This document shows, piece by piece, positions 51,895-61,702 of a DNA stretch of 64,000 nt. The first letter of the stretch is position 1. Each line of letters opens with the position of its first letter. Below the pieces are notes generated by a model, which was not told the DNA's origin, did not search any database, and saw only the letters and a list, made by a program, of their open reading frames with translations. The stretch is taken from NCBI GenBank assembly GCA_006844765.1, contig SPJV01000099.1:1-64000 (forward strand). The letters are read 5' to 3'. A program made the translations under genes and the position numbers. Origin of the DNA: Alphaproteobacteria bacterium (GTDB lineage Bacteria; Pseudomonadota; Alphaproteobacteria; UBA8366; Aestuariispiraceae).

Positions 51895-52785
51895 ATGCTG
51901 TCATTTGACGATAAAGAATTGCCTGCGAAAGTGATCTCCTTGCGCCCACCGGAAGGTGAAACCGTCCCCGCTTTTGTCGATTCCCCGCATAGTGGTTACG
52001 ACTATCCTGCCGGGTTTGATCCTTTGGTTCCCATAGACGATCTGCGGCGTGTAGAAGACGCCTATGTCGATATCTTGTTCGGCGATGCGCCAAAGCATGG
52101 GATCGGGCTGCTTTCGGCCCTATTTCCGCGCAGCTTTATTGATCCGAACCGGGCGGCCAGTGACATCGACCCCGATATGATCGCCGGGACCTGGGATGGC
52201 CCTCTGCGCCCTACGGAGAAGTCGCGGATGGGGCATGGGCTGGTCTGGCGCAGTTACCCATCTGATAGACCTCTCTATCGTGATAGATTGCCGGTGTCAG
52301 AGATTCGGGATCGTATCGAAAACTATTGGCAGCCCTACCATGATTGCCTGCGCCAGCAGCTGGATCACTTACACGCGCTGTTTGGTGGGGTTTGGCATAT
52401 CGATGGCCATTCCATGCCGACCAGCAGCAGCCCCTATGTGCCCGGCCGTCCTGGAGCACGGGCGGATTTTGTGCTTGGGGATCGCGATGGCACGACATGC
52501 AGCGCTGAGTTTACGCGCTTCATTGCGGCAAATTTGACGGAGCTAGGGTATGCCGTGCGGATCAACGATCCCTATCGCGGGGCAGAACTTGTGAAGGCCT
52601 ATGGAAAACCAGCGCTCAATCGGCACAGTATCCAGATTGAGATTAATCGAGGCCTCTATATGAATGAGGCGACGATGGAACGCTCGGCGGGATTTGATGC
52701 GCTACGGCGAGATATTGGACGGCTCTTGGAGGCTTTAGCTGGTTATTCCAGCATGCGTGCGACCGGAGTCATGGCGGCTGAGTAA
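51895..52785 (+). CDS. N-formylglutamate amidohydrolase
   Basis: This 296-residue zinc-dependent amidohydrolase of the HutG-like FGase family has the signatures FVDSPHSGYDYP, RSFIDPNRAASDIDPDMI, WHIDGHSMPT and IEINRGLYMNE. It releases formate from N-formyl-L-glutamate in histidine degradation or acts on related N-formyl/N-acyl amides. No other hut gene adjoins. The stop codon sits in the first unit of a tandem 15-bp array (52774-52863). A second, partial family member is at the window end. Confidence 0.88.
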   Translation: MLSFDDKELPAKVISLRPPEGETVPAFVDSPHSGYDYPAGFDPLVPIDDLRRVEDAYVDILFGDAPKHGIGLLSALFPRSFIDPNRAASDIDPDMIAGTWDGPLRPTEKSRMGHGLVWRSYPSDRPLYRDRLPVSEIRDRIENYWQPYHDCLRQQLDHLHALFGGVWHIDGHSMPTSSSPYVPGRPGARADFVLGDRDGTTCSAEFTRFIAANLTELGYAVRINDPYRGAELVKAYGKPALNRHSIQIEINRGLYMNEATMERSAGFDALRRDIGRLLEALAGYSSMRATGVMAAE

Positions 52786-52863
52786 ATGCCGGTTGAGTAA
52801 ATGCCGGCTTAGTAAATGGCGGCTGGGTAAATGCCGGCTGGGTAAATGCCAGCGGAGTAAATG
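52774..52863 (+). repeat. Six-copy 15-bp tandem array of stop-start mini-ORFs
   Basis: Six consecutive 15-bp units match the consensus SCGGCTGRGTAAATG. Read in the frame of the upstream gene, each unit is two codons, a Glu/Gly (or stop) codon, TAA and ATG. This gives mini-ORFs such as M-P-V-E-stop, each beginning at the ATG joined to the last stop (TAAATG). The last ATG (52861) opens a seven-codon frame, MVGRAS, whose TGA overlaps the TTG start of the next gene as TTGA. The chain probably arose from duplication of the C-terminal codons. Confidence 0.85.
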
Positions 52864-52877
52864 GTTGGGAGAGCGTC

Positions 52878-53213
52878 TTGATAATTATCCATGGATTGAA
52901 GAACTGCGATAGCTGTCGGGCGGCGATGAAGCAATTGAAAGCCGCCGGAGTTGAGGTGCAGCTGAACGATCTCAGTCAATCTGGTGTGTCGCGCGATGTC
53001 GTGGAATCCTGGCTTAATGCACTCGGTGCTGCCGCCTTGATCAATCGAAAGAGTGCTACCTGGAGAGGGTTAGGTGAGGAGGCGCGCGCCCTGGCGGATG
53101 GTGATCCGGCGACGTTGCTGGTTGAAAATCCGAAACTCATTAAAAGACCCGTTGTCGAAACCCCGGATGGGCATCTCTCCATCGGACTGGATGAAACTCG
53201 GATCAAGCGTTAG
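52878..53213 (+). CDS. ArsC/Spx-family thioredoxin-fold protein (YffB-like)
   Basis: This 111-residue protein has the redox-type motif NCDSCR at residues 9-14 and the family ending NPKLIKRPVVETPDGHLSIG. YffB/ArsC-like proteins reduce or bind thiols; arsenate reductase activity is possible but not shown. It uses a TTG start with GGGAGAGCGTC upstream, overlapped by the TGA of the last mini-ORF. Its 3' end overlaps that of the convergent kinase by 11 nt. Confidence 0.85.
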   Translation: MIIIHGLKNCDSCRAAMKQLKAAGVEVQLNDLSQSGVSRDVVESWLNALGAAALINRKSATWRGLGEEARALADGDPATLLVENPKLIKRPVVETPDGHLSIGLDETRIKR

Positions 53214-54834
53214 GCGACGACTTAGCGTAAGGACCTGATGCTTCTGCGAGCGTTGGCAGATAGATCGTGACTGTTGTGCCGACCTGAACAGCGCTGTCGA
53301 TCTCCAGCCGACCGCCAAGGCCCTGACACAGCATATGGCAGATAGAAAGCCCGAGGCCGGCGCCGTCTCGTTCCCGGACCATGGGGTCCTTTCCACGCTT
53401 GAACGGATCGAAAATATTCGGCAAATCCTCTGCCGCGATGCCAATCCCGTTATCTTTCACGATGATGGTCAGATTGCTGCTGTCATCAAGTTCGCTGATG
53501 ATAGAGATGTTCCCACTCTCGCCGGTAAACTTGATTGCATTGCCAACCACGTTGATGATGATTTGACTCATGGCGCGCCTGTCGCAAACGAATGCCGGGG
53601 CTCCATCAGCCATGCTTGCCTTTGTTAGGTTCAGAGAGACGGCAAGGCGTTTGCGGGTGGCCTCGTCGTTCAACATTCTGACGCAGCGTTCGACAAGCTC
53701 ATCAGGGGCAAAGGGGGACGGGTCCGGTTCGAAACCACGTGCATCGATCTTCGATAGATCCAGCAAGTCATTAATGATTTCAAGTAAATGCGTGCCGCTG
53801 TTTTTAATATCTTCGATGTAATTTTTGTAACGTTGGTTCCCCAGAGGGCCGAAGATTTCACTTAAGATCAGTTCAGAGAAGCCGATTGTTGCGTTCAAGG
53901 GGGTACGCAATTCGTGGCTCATGCTGGCAAGAAATTGAGACTTCGCCAGGTTTGCTCGTTCCGCCCCTTCCTTAGCGGTGCGGAGCTCTCGCTCGAGTCT
54001 CGCGGCGTCTGAGATATCGGATATGACTATGGCGATGCCGCCATTAGGGATCAGCTGCTCGACTGTGCGAAACCAACGACCATCACGGTGTTTGAGTTCA
54101 ATTGGACCCTGAGGGTTTTCATGCGCCCGCATTCTTTCGGCGATAAAATTTTCCGCAGACAAGGGGCGGTGGTCGATAAAGCCAGCATCCACTGTTGATC
54201 GGACAATCTCTTCGAAAGTTTGGCCGGGTTGGATCTGTTGCGACAACGCCCCATACAAATTTCGCCAAGCTTGATTAGCGATTACCAAGCGATCTTCAGA
54301 ATCGAAGAGCATGAAGGCGTCTTGCAAAGATTCGATTGCTGAATGAAGGAGGTGTTCGGCTTGTTGCGCCGATTGTTCCATTTGAATTTCATCGGACACA
54401 TCCTGTCCAACGCCACGATAACCACTGAAGTTGCCGAGTTCATCGTAGAAGGGGGTGCCATTGATTCGAAGCCATCGGACTTTGTCATCCGATCCGATAT
54501 TTGGATAGGTAAAGTCCTCAAAAGGTTCCTTTCGGGCAATGAGGGCATTGTTTGCGACGGCAATATCCGGTGCGATCTCCGTGCAGATCAGTTCCGATCG
54601 ATGTTTCCCAATATACTCTTCCACCGGCACGCCGAGCAGTCGATAAAAATTCTCCGACACATATGTCACGTATCCGTCCGCATCAGACTCCCAAACCCAA
54701 CATGGGCTGACCTCAAGCGCGACGCGCAACCGGTCATGCGCCACGCTATGACCTTGGTCTTTAGCGCAGTCTTCATTGCCAAGTCCGGCATCCGGTTTTG
54801 TCGTGTCTGGCAGAAAATCGGTAATCGGCTTCAT
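53203..54834 (-). CDS. PAS-domain sensor histidine kinase
   Basis: This 543-residue cytosolic kinase without membrane segments has PAS domain 1 (about 30-155, WVWESDADGYVTYVSENFYRLLG) and PAS domain 2 (about 165-280, IESLQDAFMLFDSEDRLVIAN). HisKA with MSHELRTPLNATIGFSEL and HATPase_c with DNGIGIAAEDL and GAGLGLSIC follow. It senses an internal cue such as redox or a ligand by its PAS domains. No partner response regulator adjoins. The gene ends tail-to-tail with the Spx-like gene, overlapping it by 11 nt. Confidence 0.92.
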   Translation of the reverse strand: MKPITDFLPDTTKPDAGLGNEDCAKDQGHSVAHDRLRVALEVSPCWVWESDADGYVTYVSENFYRLLGVPVEEYIGKHRSELICTEIAPDIAVANNALIARKEPFEDFTYPNIGSDDKVRWLRINGTPFYDELGNFSGYRGVGQDVSDEIQMEQSAQQAEHLLHSAIESLQDAFMLFDSEDRLVIANQAWRNLYGALSQQIQPGQTFEEIVRSTVDAGFIDHRPLSAENFIAERMRAHENPQGPIELKHRDGRWFRTVEQLIPNGGIAIVISDISDAARLERELRTAKEGAERANLAKSQFLASMSHELRTPLNATIGFSELILSEIFGPLGNQRYKNYIEDIKNSGTHLLEIINDLLDLSKIDARGFEPDPSPFAPDELVERCVRMLNDEATRKRLAVSLNLTKASMADGAPAFVCDRRAMSQIIINVVGNAIKFTGESGNISIISELDDSSNLTIIVKDNGIGIAAEDLPNIFDPFKRGKDPMVRERDGAGLGLSICHMLCQGLGGRLEIDSAVQVGTTVTIYLPTLAEASGPYAKSSPNA

Positions 54835-54990
54835 CCGTTGCTCGGCGGTTTACGGCTGGAGGTTTACGTAGGTTAGATCAACGAAAATCAAACTATGGCG
54901 TTCGGCTTCGAGGGTTGCCCATCAACATCTCATGGAGACGTTAACAAATTGCAAACAGATGCCGCCGTTTCTACGTCTGACGGATCCCTG

Positions 54991-55776
54991 CTAGGCGGCG
55001 CGTCCGTAGAAACCCACTCTTTCGTTTTCTGAGAAGTTCACATTCTCCATCTCATAAAAGGAAAACACAGCAATCATCCGCGATGTTGCTCCTTCTACCG
55101 GGGTGACGCGATGGGCTGTGTTCTTGCCCTTGAAAATACTGAGTGTGCCGGGTGTGAAAGGCATGTTGATGACGGTATCATCCTCGCCCCGCAAAAGCTT
55201 AGCCACGCCGTCATAATTGGGATCATCGTCGCACCGGAGGGCGGGGCGATATTGGAACACGCCGCCGGCTTCAGGTTCTCTCAGCAACAGGGTGACCGTA
55301 AATTCGCTTCGGTCAAAATGCCAGTTGAGGGCTTCATTCGCGCCATAGGCCATGACATTCGCGCGCGCCAAAGGGTCGGCCATAAGATGTAATCGGGGTT
55401 TCTCAAGCACGGCTTCCAGGAAATGCAGAAGCGGGGTCCATTCGTAGATACGTAGGACCGCGCTATCAGCTATTTGATCAGCGCAGACAGTGTGATTGAT
55501 CGTTTCGCATTTCACGAGCGCGGGATGGTCAGCAGATAGCTCTGGTTTGTCCGCAAAATAGATGTTGTGCCAACGCGCATGCCGGAAGCTTTCCCGGTCC
55601 ATTATCGGTTGGATTTCATTGGCAGCAGCAGCAGCGGCATCGGAGGTCATCAATGAGTCGAGATTGGTCGCCCCCGATTCTTCGAGCTGCATCCTACATC
55701 GCGTGATGAGGGCTTGCGCCTCCGGCGTGTCCAGCCGGTCGAGGGGATAACGATCCAGGTCAAGCAAGTCTCGCAT
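54991..55776 (-). CDS. BesD/HalD-like Fe(II)/2-oxoglutarate oxygenase
   Basis: This 261-residue protein resembles the HalD/BesD amino-acid halogenase family: RHARWHNIYFADKPELSADH, VLRIYEWTPLLHFLEAVL, MAYGANEALNWHFDRSEF, EPEAGGVFQYRP, and the distal His and 2-oxoglutarate Arg in KNTAHRVTP and GATSRMIAVFSFY. The iron triad reads H-F-D...H, with Asp kept where halogenases have Gly. I predict hydroxylase-type activity on a free amino acid, or an untested one. It is flanked by gaps on both sides, with no operon partner. Confidence 0.78.
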   Translation of the reverse strand: MRDLLDLDRYPLDRLDTPEAQALITRCRMQLEESGATNLDSLMTSDAAAAAANEIQPIMDRESFRHARWHNIYFADKPELSADHPALVKCETINHTVCADQIADSAVLRIYEWTPLLHFLEAVLEKPRLHLMADPLARANVMAYGANEALNWHFDRSEFTVTLLLREPEAGGVFQYRPALRCDDDPNYDGVAKLLRGEDDTVINMPFTPGTLSIFKGKNTAHRVTPVEGATSRMIAVFSFYEMENVNFSENERVGFYGRAA

Positions 55777-55847
55777 GGTTCCTATCCTTCTATTCGAATG
55801 AACCTGAAAACTTTCTGCCTGAATGGAAATACGCGCAAGTGAAATCC

Positions 55848-56147
55848 TTACTTTCGCCGGGTGCGTGGACGGTCATGGCGACCGATAAAGTCATTCGGTT
55901 TCTTCCGGATCCATTTCACGAAGCTGACGATATCCGGGTGGTCCTTCAACGCATCCGGATTCGAATAAAGGCGTGCCAATGTCCGTTCATCGAACAGGCT
56001 GTGAAGCTTCTTGTGACAAATCCGGTGGAGCCAACCCCAGTCCTTTCCACCTTCCCGTTTGGGCACCCAATGATGGCGGTCAACTGATTCTCCTTCGATC
56101 ATCAGGCGTCCGCAGATCGGGCAGGGGCCAAGGTCGCGCGTTTCCAT
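55848..56147 (-). CDS. HNH-type nuclease-like protein
   Basis: This 99-residue protein has a zinc-ribbon Cys pair in GPCPICGRLM, then VDRHHWVPKREGG, HRICHKKLHSLFDE, an HNH-like arrangement (H-H ... C-H-K-K-L-H). It would bind a metal and could cleave nucleic acid, though many chromosomal HNH proteins lack a defined role. The frame is open to 56243; the ATG at 56147 starts the usual domain, but its ribosome site is poor. It is divergent from the EamA gene at 56261. Confidence 0.65.
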   Translation of the reverse strand: METRDLGPCPICGRLMIEGESVDRHHWVPKREGGKDWGWLHRICHKKLHSLFDERTLARLYSNPDALKDHPDIVSFVKWIRKKPNDFIGRHDRPRTRRK

Positions 56148-56260
56148 ATCCGGGAGTCTACAAGTGGATGGTCTCAGACAGCAACATTCGGGTGTCAGGA
56201 GACATCGCTTTAGGCCACACCATCGCTTGTTCTCAAATGGCACCGAAGGTAGATGGGCAT

Positions 56261-57181
56261 ATGGATACGCGAAGCTGGAGCATGTTGATTTTGCTGGCCC
56301 TGGTCTGGGGGGCAGCCTTTGTGATGGTTGGACATGCGCTGGACAGCTTGCCGGTCCTGACTGTCACTGCGTTGCGGGTTGGTATTGCGGCAATAGCGTT
56401 GGTGTCCCTGGTCGTTATTCTTGGGCTGAGGCCGAAACTAACGAGGCCGAAACTAACGAGGGTGGAGCTTCGTGATTTGGCGGTGATGGGCGTTTTGAAC
56501 AATGTCTTTCCCTTCACGCTAATCGTTTTCGGCCAGCAGTTTGTGACCAGTGGCCTCGCCTCCGTCCTGAATGCGATGACACCGATCTGGGCCTTTCTGG
56601 TCGGCTGGGCTTTTTTGCGGGTGGAAGGCTTTACCCTGCGACGATTCTTCGGCCTCGTTGCCGCCCTGGCTGGTGTGGCCGTATTGGCGGGGCCGGCAGC
56701 GTTTCAGGGAACGGAAGGCGGTATCATTGGACAAGTGGCGGTTCTGCTCGCCGGGTTGTCCTATGCTTTTGCCAGCTATTGGGGGCGTCGGCTGACCCAT
56801 CTGCCGAGCCTTGTTGCCGCAACCGGTCAGCTTGTGAGTTCGAGTACGGTGATGACGATCCTTGCCTTTATGATTGATTCTCCCCTATCCCTCGATTGGG
56901 CGGCGGCTTTGGACAGCGGCGCGGTCTGGTCGATGGTTGGTTGCGCGCTTTTTGGAACAGCGTGTGCCTATCTTCTGTATTTCGAGATATTGAAGCGGGC
57001 AGGGCCGGTGAATACGATGTTCGTCACCTATCTTGTACCGCCTGCGGCAATCCTAATGGCCTGGCCGACGTTAGGGGAGGCGCCGTCTATTGAGTTGGCA
57101 GCAGCAGCCGTTCTGATTTTTATCGGGATCTATCTCGCGTCCAAGAAGTCCGACACCTCACAGAAATCCGCTAAACCGTGA
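56261..57181 (+). CDS. EamA-family (DMT) exporter
   Basis: This 306-residue ten-helix DMT permease has LALVWGAAFVMVGHALDSLPVL, LVGWAFLRVEGFTLRRF and a C-terminal YLASKKSDTSQKSAKP. The frame is open to 55973, but the ATG at 56261 gives the normal start. Residues about 58-67 carry a duplicated RPKLT from an exact 15-bp tandem repeat (GGCCGAAACTAACGA twice, 56431-56460) in a loop after helix 2. Substrate unknown. Confidence 0.85.
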   Translation: MDTRSWSMLILLALVWGAAFVMVGHALDSLPVLTVTALRVGIAAIALVSLVVILGLRPKLTRPKLTRVELRDLAVMGVLNNVFPFTLIVFGQQFVTSGLASVLNAMTPIWAFLVGWAFLRVEGFTLRRFFGLVAALAGVAVLAGPAAFQGTEGGIIGQVAVLLAGLSYAFASYWGRRLTHLPSLVAATGQLVSSSTVMTILAFMIDSPLSLDWAAALDSGAVWSMVGCALFGTACAYLLYFEILKRAGPVNTMFVTYLVPPAAILMAWPTLGEAPSIELAAAAVLIFIGIYLASKKSDTSQKSAKP

Positions 57182-57262
57182 TCGGCGGCCCCTTGTATTC
57201 TCTGTGATGTGGACGAGACTGGGACAGTCATCTTAACCCATCACCCATTAAGGGGGAATTTC

Positions 57263-57823
57263 ATGTCCGCAATTACACCGTTGATACCGCGCCAACCTGT
57301 GCCGGCGTTAGCGCTTCAAACAGTCGGCGGCGGGAGCTGGAGCCTCGCCGAGCAACAGCCAGAGAACTTCACCATGGTCGTGGTCTATCGCGGCCTTCAT
57401 TGCCCGGTTTGCTCGACCTATCTTGGCGATTTGAACCGCCGAGTAGAGGCCTTTGCCGAGGTTGGGGTCAATATTGTTGTCTTGTCTTCGGATGATGCTG
57501 AACGCGCTGCCGAGGCAAAGGAGAAATGGGGGCTGGATAACCTTACCGTCGGCTATGGTCTCGATCTGGATACTGCACGGGCCTGGGGCCTATATATTTC
57601 AGCAGGTATCGGGAAGACCTCAATCGGTGTCGAAGAGCCTGCTCTCTTCGCAGAACCCGGTCTGTTTATGGTTCGGCCGGACGGGACCCTCTATTTCGGC
57701 ACGGTACAAACCATGCCCTTCGCGCGGCCTGCTTTCGCTGATATTCTGAAAGGGGTTAGTTTCGTTGTGGATCGCGGCTATCCGGCACGCGGAGAGATCG
57801 TCGATCACACAGCGGGCGCATAA
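57263..57823 (+). CDS. Peroxiredoxin-like thioredoxin-fold protein
   Basis: This 186-residue AhpC/TSA-like protein has TMVVVYRGLHCPVCSTYL, with the CPVC pair near residue 49 at the place of the peroxidatic Cys, FAEVGVNIVVLSSDD and a C-terminal FVVDRGYPARGEI. It probably reduces peroxides or thiols. The frame is open to 57209; the ATG at 57263 has AGGGGGAATTTC upstream and is preferred. It ends before a strong bidirectional terminator shared with cspA. Confidence 0.87.
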   Translation: MSAITPLIPRQPVPALALQTVGGGSWSLAEQQPENFTMVVVYRGLHCPVCSTYLGDLNRRVEAFAEVGVNIVVLSSDDAERAAEAKEKWGLDNLTVGYGLDLDTARAWGLYISAGIGKTSIGVEEPALFAEPGLFMVRPDGTLYFGTVQTMPFARPAFADILKGVSFVVDRGYPARGEIVDHTAGA

Positions 57824-57850
57824 TTGCGTCCACTGTAGCCTGAAAAAGCG

Positions 57851-57880
57851 AAAGGGCGGGTCCGTTAGGACCCGCCCTTT
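57851..57880. terminator. Bidirectional Rho-independent terminator
   Basis: AAAGGGCGGGTCC (57851-57863) and GGACCCGCCCTTT (57868-57880) form a 13-bp perfect stem with a GTTA loop. It lies between the stops of the convergent peroxiredoxin-like and cold-shock genes. U-rich flanks (CTTTG on plus, CGCTTTTT on minus) suit termination in both directions. Confidence 0.85.
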
Positions 57881-57901
57881 CTTTGTTCTGGAACCGGAAA
57901 C

Positions 57902-58111
57902 TTACGCCGGCGACAGATCGACAGCCTTCGGGCCTTTGCCGCGCTTATCGGGTTCGGTTTCGAAGCTGACCTTCTGGCCTTCCGCCAAGGTGGCCATGCC
58001 CGACTGCTGAACTGCCGAGATGTGGACGAAAACGTCAGCGGTGCCTTCATCCGGAGTGATGAAGCCGAAGCCTTTGGTTTCGTTAAAGAATTTTACGGTA
58101 CCTGTGGGCAT
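57902..58111 (-). CDS. Cold-shock protein (CspA family)
   Basis: This 69-residue single cold-shock domain has the RNP1 motif KGFGFIT and the RNP2 motif VFVHIS, and starts MPTGTVKFFNETKGFGF. It binds single-stranded RNA as a chaperone. The ATG at 58111 has AAGGAAGG upstream, so the longer frame (58129) is rejected. A 254-nt gap with no gene precedes it on the minus strand, compatible with a long regulatory leader as in other csp genes. Confidence 0.95.
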   Translation of the reverse strand: MPTGTVKFFNETKGFGFITPDEGTADVFVHISAVQQSGMATLAEGQKVSFETEPDKRGKGPKAVDLSPA

Positions 58112-58364
58112 GATAAAGCCTTCCTTCATGCTGTCATATGTCTATCGCCATCACCCTTTGTGCCGGCGATACGCGTCGTTGGGAATCCACGCTTTACATT
58201 GGATGGCTATATTCGGCGTCACGTGCGGCACGCCGAATTTCTTTGAAAGTCTGGCGGGAGGCAGATCAAGGCGAAGGGCGCCAATGTAAGCGGGTCTTTA
58301 CGACCGCGCTGACGGTAATGGACGGAAGCCGAAGCGATTGCAAGCGAATGTTTCGCTTCTTTTA
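58112..58364. other. Intergenic gap upstream of cspA
   Basis: About 250 nt between cspA and the hydroxyacid dehydrogenase stop. I see no convincing gene. Frames here have no ribosome site and atypical composition. It could hold the cspA promoter and leader. Confidence 0.6.
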
Positions 58365-59339
58365 TCAATATCCTCGGTTTAGGTCGACAACTTGGCTCAA
58401 TGGCTCCCCGGAACGCCAGCGTTTCAGGTTCTCCGCAAAGCATTCAGCATAAAGCGCAGGCCATCCCGGCACGTTATCTGCCATATGCGGGGTGACGACC
58501 ACATTCTCTTGTCCCCAGATAGGATCATCTTGAGGAAGAGGTTCGATATCAAAGACATCGAGGATCGCACATCTAATCCGCCCTGGCTTGCGAAGTGCGT
58601 CGGTCAGGGCCATTTGATCGACGACCGGTCCGCGCGCCGCATTCAGGAAAACCACCTCGTCCTTCATCGCTGCAAAGGTTGATGGTCCGATCAGGCCAAT
58701 GGAATCGGGTGTTTCGGCGGCATGGACGGCCACTAGATCCGCTTTCGCAACCGCTTCATCGGTCCGGTCCGGCGTATAGACTTCGGCGACATGGGGCGTT
58801 TCAGCACCACTGGCCCGGACACCGATTACCCGCATACCGACATTGGCGGCCTGGCGCGCCAGATCCCGGCCAACGCTTCCAAGGCCGACAATGCACAATG
58901 TCTTGCCGACAATGCTCGTCCATGTGGTGGCGTCCCATCGTTGGGTTGCCATACCTGCTTTGTGATAGGGGAAATTGATGTTGCCCATCATCAGGCCTGT
59001 AAGGGCGAATTCAGCCAGATAGGGCGCCAACACACCGGCCATGTTGCAAACGGTAAGGCCTGCGCGACCATGACCCTGAAGATGCTCCACCCCGGAGCCG
59101 CCATTCGTAAACCACGTGACCGAGGGATGCGCCAGGATGGGTCTCATCTTGTCTTTAGATATCCCACCACCGCTTAGTGAATAAGCGATATTCGGCTGGA
59201 ACGCATTAAGGGCGTCGGTCAACGCCGCTTCTTCCGTGACAATCACATGCTCCTGCCCCTCCAGATGGGGAGCAAGCACAGGCATGAATGTGTCAGTCTG
59301 GGCGGAGAAAATCAGGACCTTCGGATTATCTTGCACCAT
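58365..59339 (-). CDS. D-2-hydroxyacid dehydrogenase (glyoxylate/hydroxypyruvate reductase type)
   Basis: This 324-residue NAD(P)H oxidoreductase has the cofactor loop IVGLGSVGRDLARQA, the catalytic Arg in NAARGPVVDQ, Glu in LDVFDIEPLP and His in VVTPHMADNVPG. It reduces glyoxylate, hydroxypyruvate or another 2-oxoacid. The gene starts 6 nt past the ettA stop on the same strand, so the two may be co-transcribed. Confidence 0.88.
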   Translation of the reverse strand: MVQDNPKVLIFSAQTDTFMPVLAPHLEGQEHVIVTEEAALTDALNAFQPNIAYSLSGGGISKDKMRPILAHPSVTWFTNGGSGVEHLQGHGRAGLTVCNMAGVLAPYLAEFALTGLMMGNINFPYHKAGMATQRWDATTWTSIVGKTLCIVGLGSVGRDLARQAANVGMRVIGVRASGAETPHVAEVYTPDRTDEAVAKADLVAVHAAETPDSIGLIGPSTFAAMKDEVVFLNAARGPVVDQMALTDALRKPGRIRCAILDVFDIEPLPQDDPIWGQENVVVTPHMADNVPGWPALYAECFAENLKRWRSGEPLSQVVDLNRGY

Positions 59340-59345
59340 GGGCTC

Positions 59346-61031
<1,686 letters not shown>

Positions 61032-61184
61032 GGACTGTGGTACTCCTGTTACATGGAATTCGTTATATTGGATGGTGCCGGGTTCATCCTTAGCGTTGCG
61101 TTTCTAACCGAACACATACTGCCGTGCAATTCTGCGCTTGCAGGCCTTGTTAGTCGTCGGTAACCGAAACGGAAGGGGCTAGAC

Positions 61185-61676
61185 GTGGATGAACACGATG
61201 AGGTCGCGGTTTTTGGAGATTCTTTGCGATTGATCCGTGAAGAGGCGCCGCGTGTCCTTGAGTTCTATCTGTATTGGCTGAAGATCCGGGGTACGAAAAT
61301 GATGCCGGCACGGGCGGATTTCGACCCGATCGATGTGCCCCGTCATTTGCCTGGTATTCTTCTCGTCGACGTTCTCAATCAAAATCAAGATGGTCTGAAA
61401 CGATTTCGATATCGGGTTGTCGGGGATTGGGAGGTCAGGAATCGCGGCCACAACCCGACTGGAAAATTTGTTGAAGAAGGTTACTTTTACGAATCCATGC
61501 TGGGAGCGCTATCCGATTATCTGTCTGTTTGTACGACCCGCGAGCCATTCTTTGATTTGATTGAGGTGTTGGGGCAATTTGATACCCCCGTGCAAGAATA
61601 CTCAATCATCCTGCCGTTTTCAGAAGATGGGACGACCGTATCGCAGGTTATCGTTTATTCGGAACGCGTTTGTTAG
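61185..61676 (+). CDS. PAS_5-domain protein
   Basis: This 163-residue single-domain protein of the alphaproteobacterial PAS_5 type has VLEFYLYWLKIRGTKMMPAR, then DFDPIDVPRHLPGILLVDVL, FRYRVVGDWEVRNRGHNPTG and VQEYSIILPFSEDGT. These proteins bind a ligand or protein with a PAS-like fold and lack an output domain. It begins with GTG, with AAGGGG 7 nt upstream. Its role is unknown. Confidence 0.85.
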   Translation: MDEHDEVAVFGDSLRLIREEAPRVLEFYLYWLKIRGTKMMPARADFDPIDVPRHLPGILLVDVLNQNQDGLKRFRYRVVGDWEVRNRGHNPTGKFVEEGYFYESMLGALSDYLSVCTTREPFFDLIEVLGQFDTPVQEYSIILPFSEDGTTVSQVIVYSERVC

Positions 61677-61702
61677 GAACGTCTTAGGGCCTTTGGACTG
61701 GC

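Noticed and set aside
58138..58452. 104-residue plus-strand frame upstream of cspA
   Set aside because: Overlaps the dehydrogenase end antisense, has no ribosome site, and looks noncoding.
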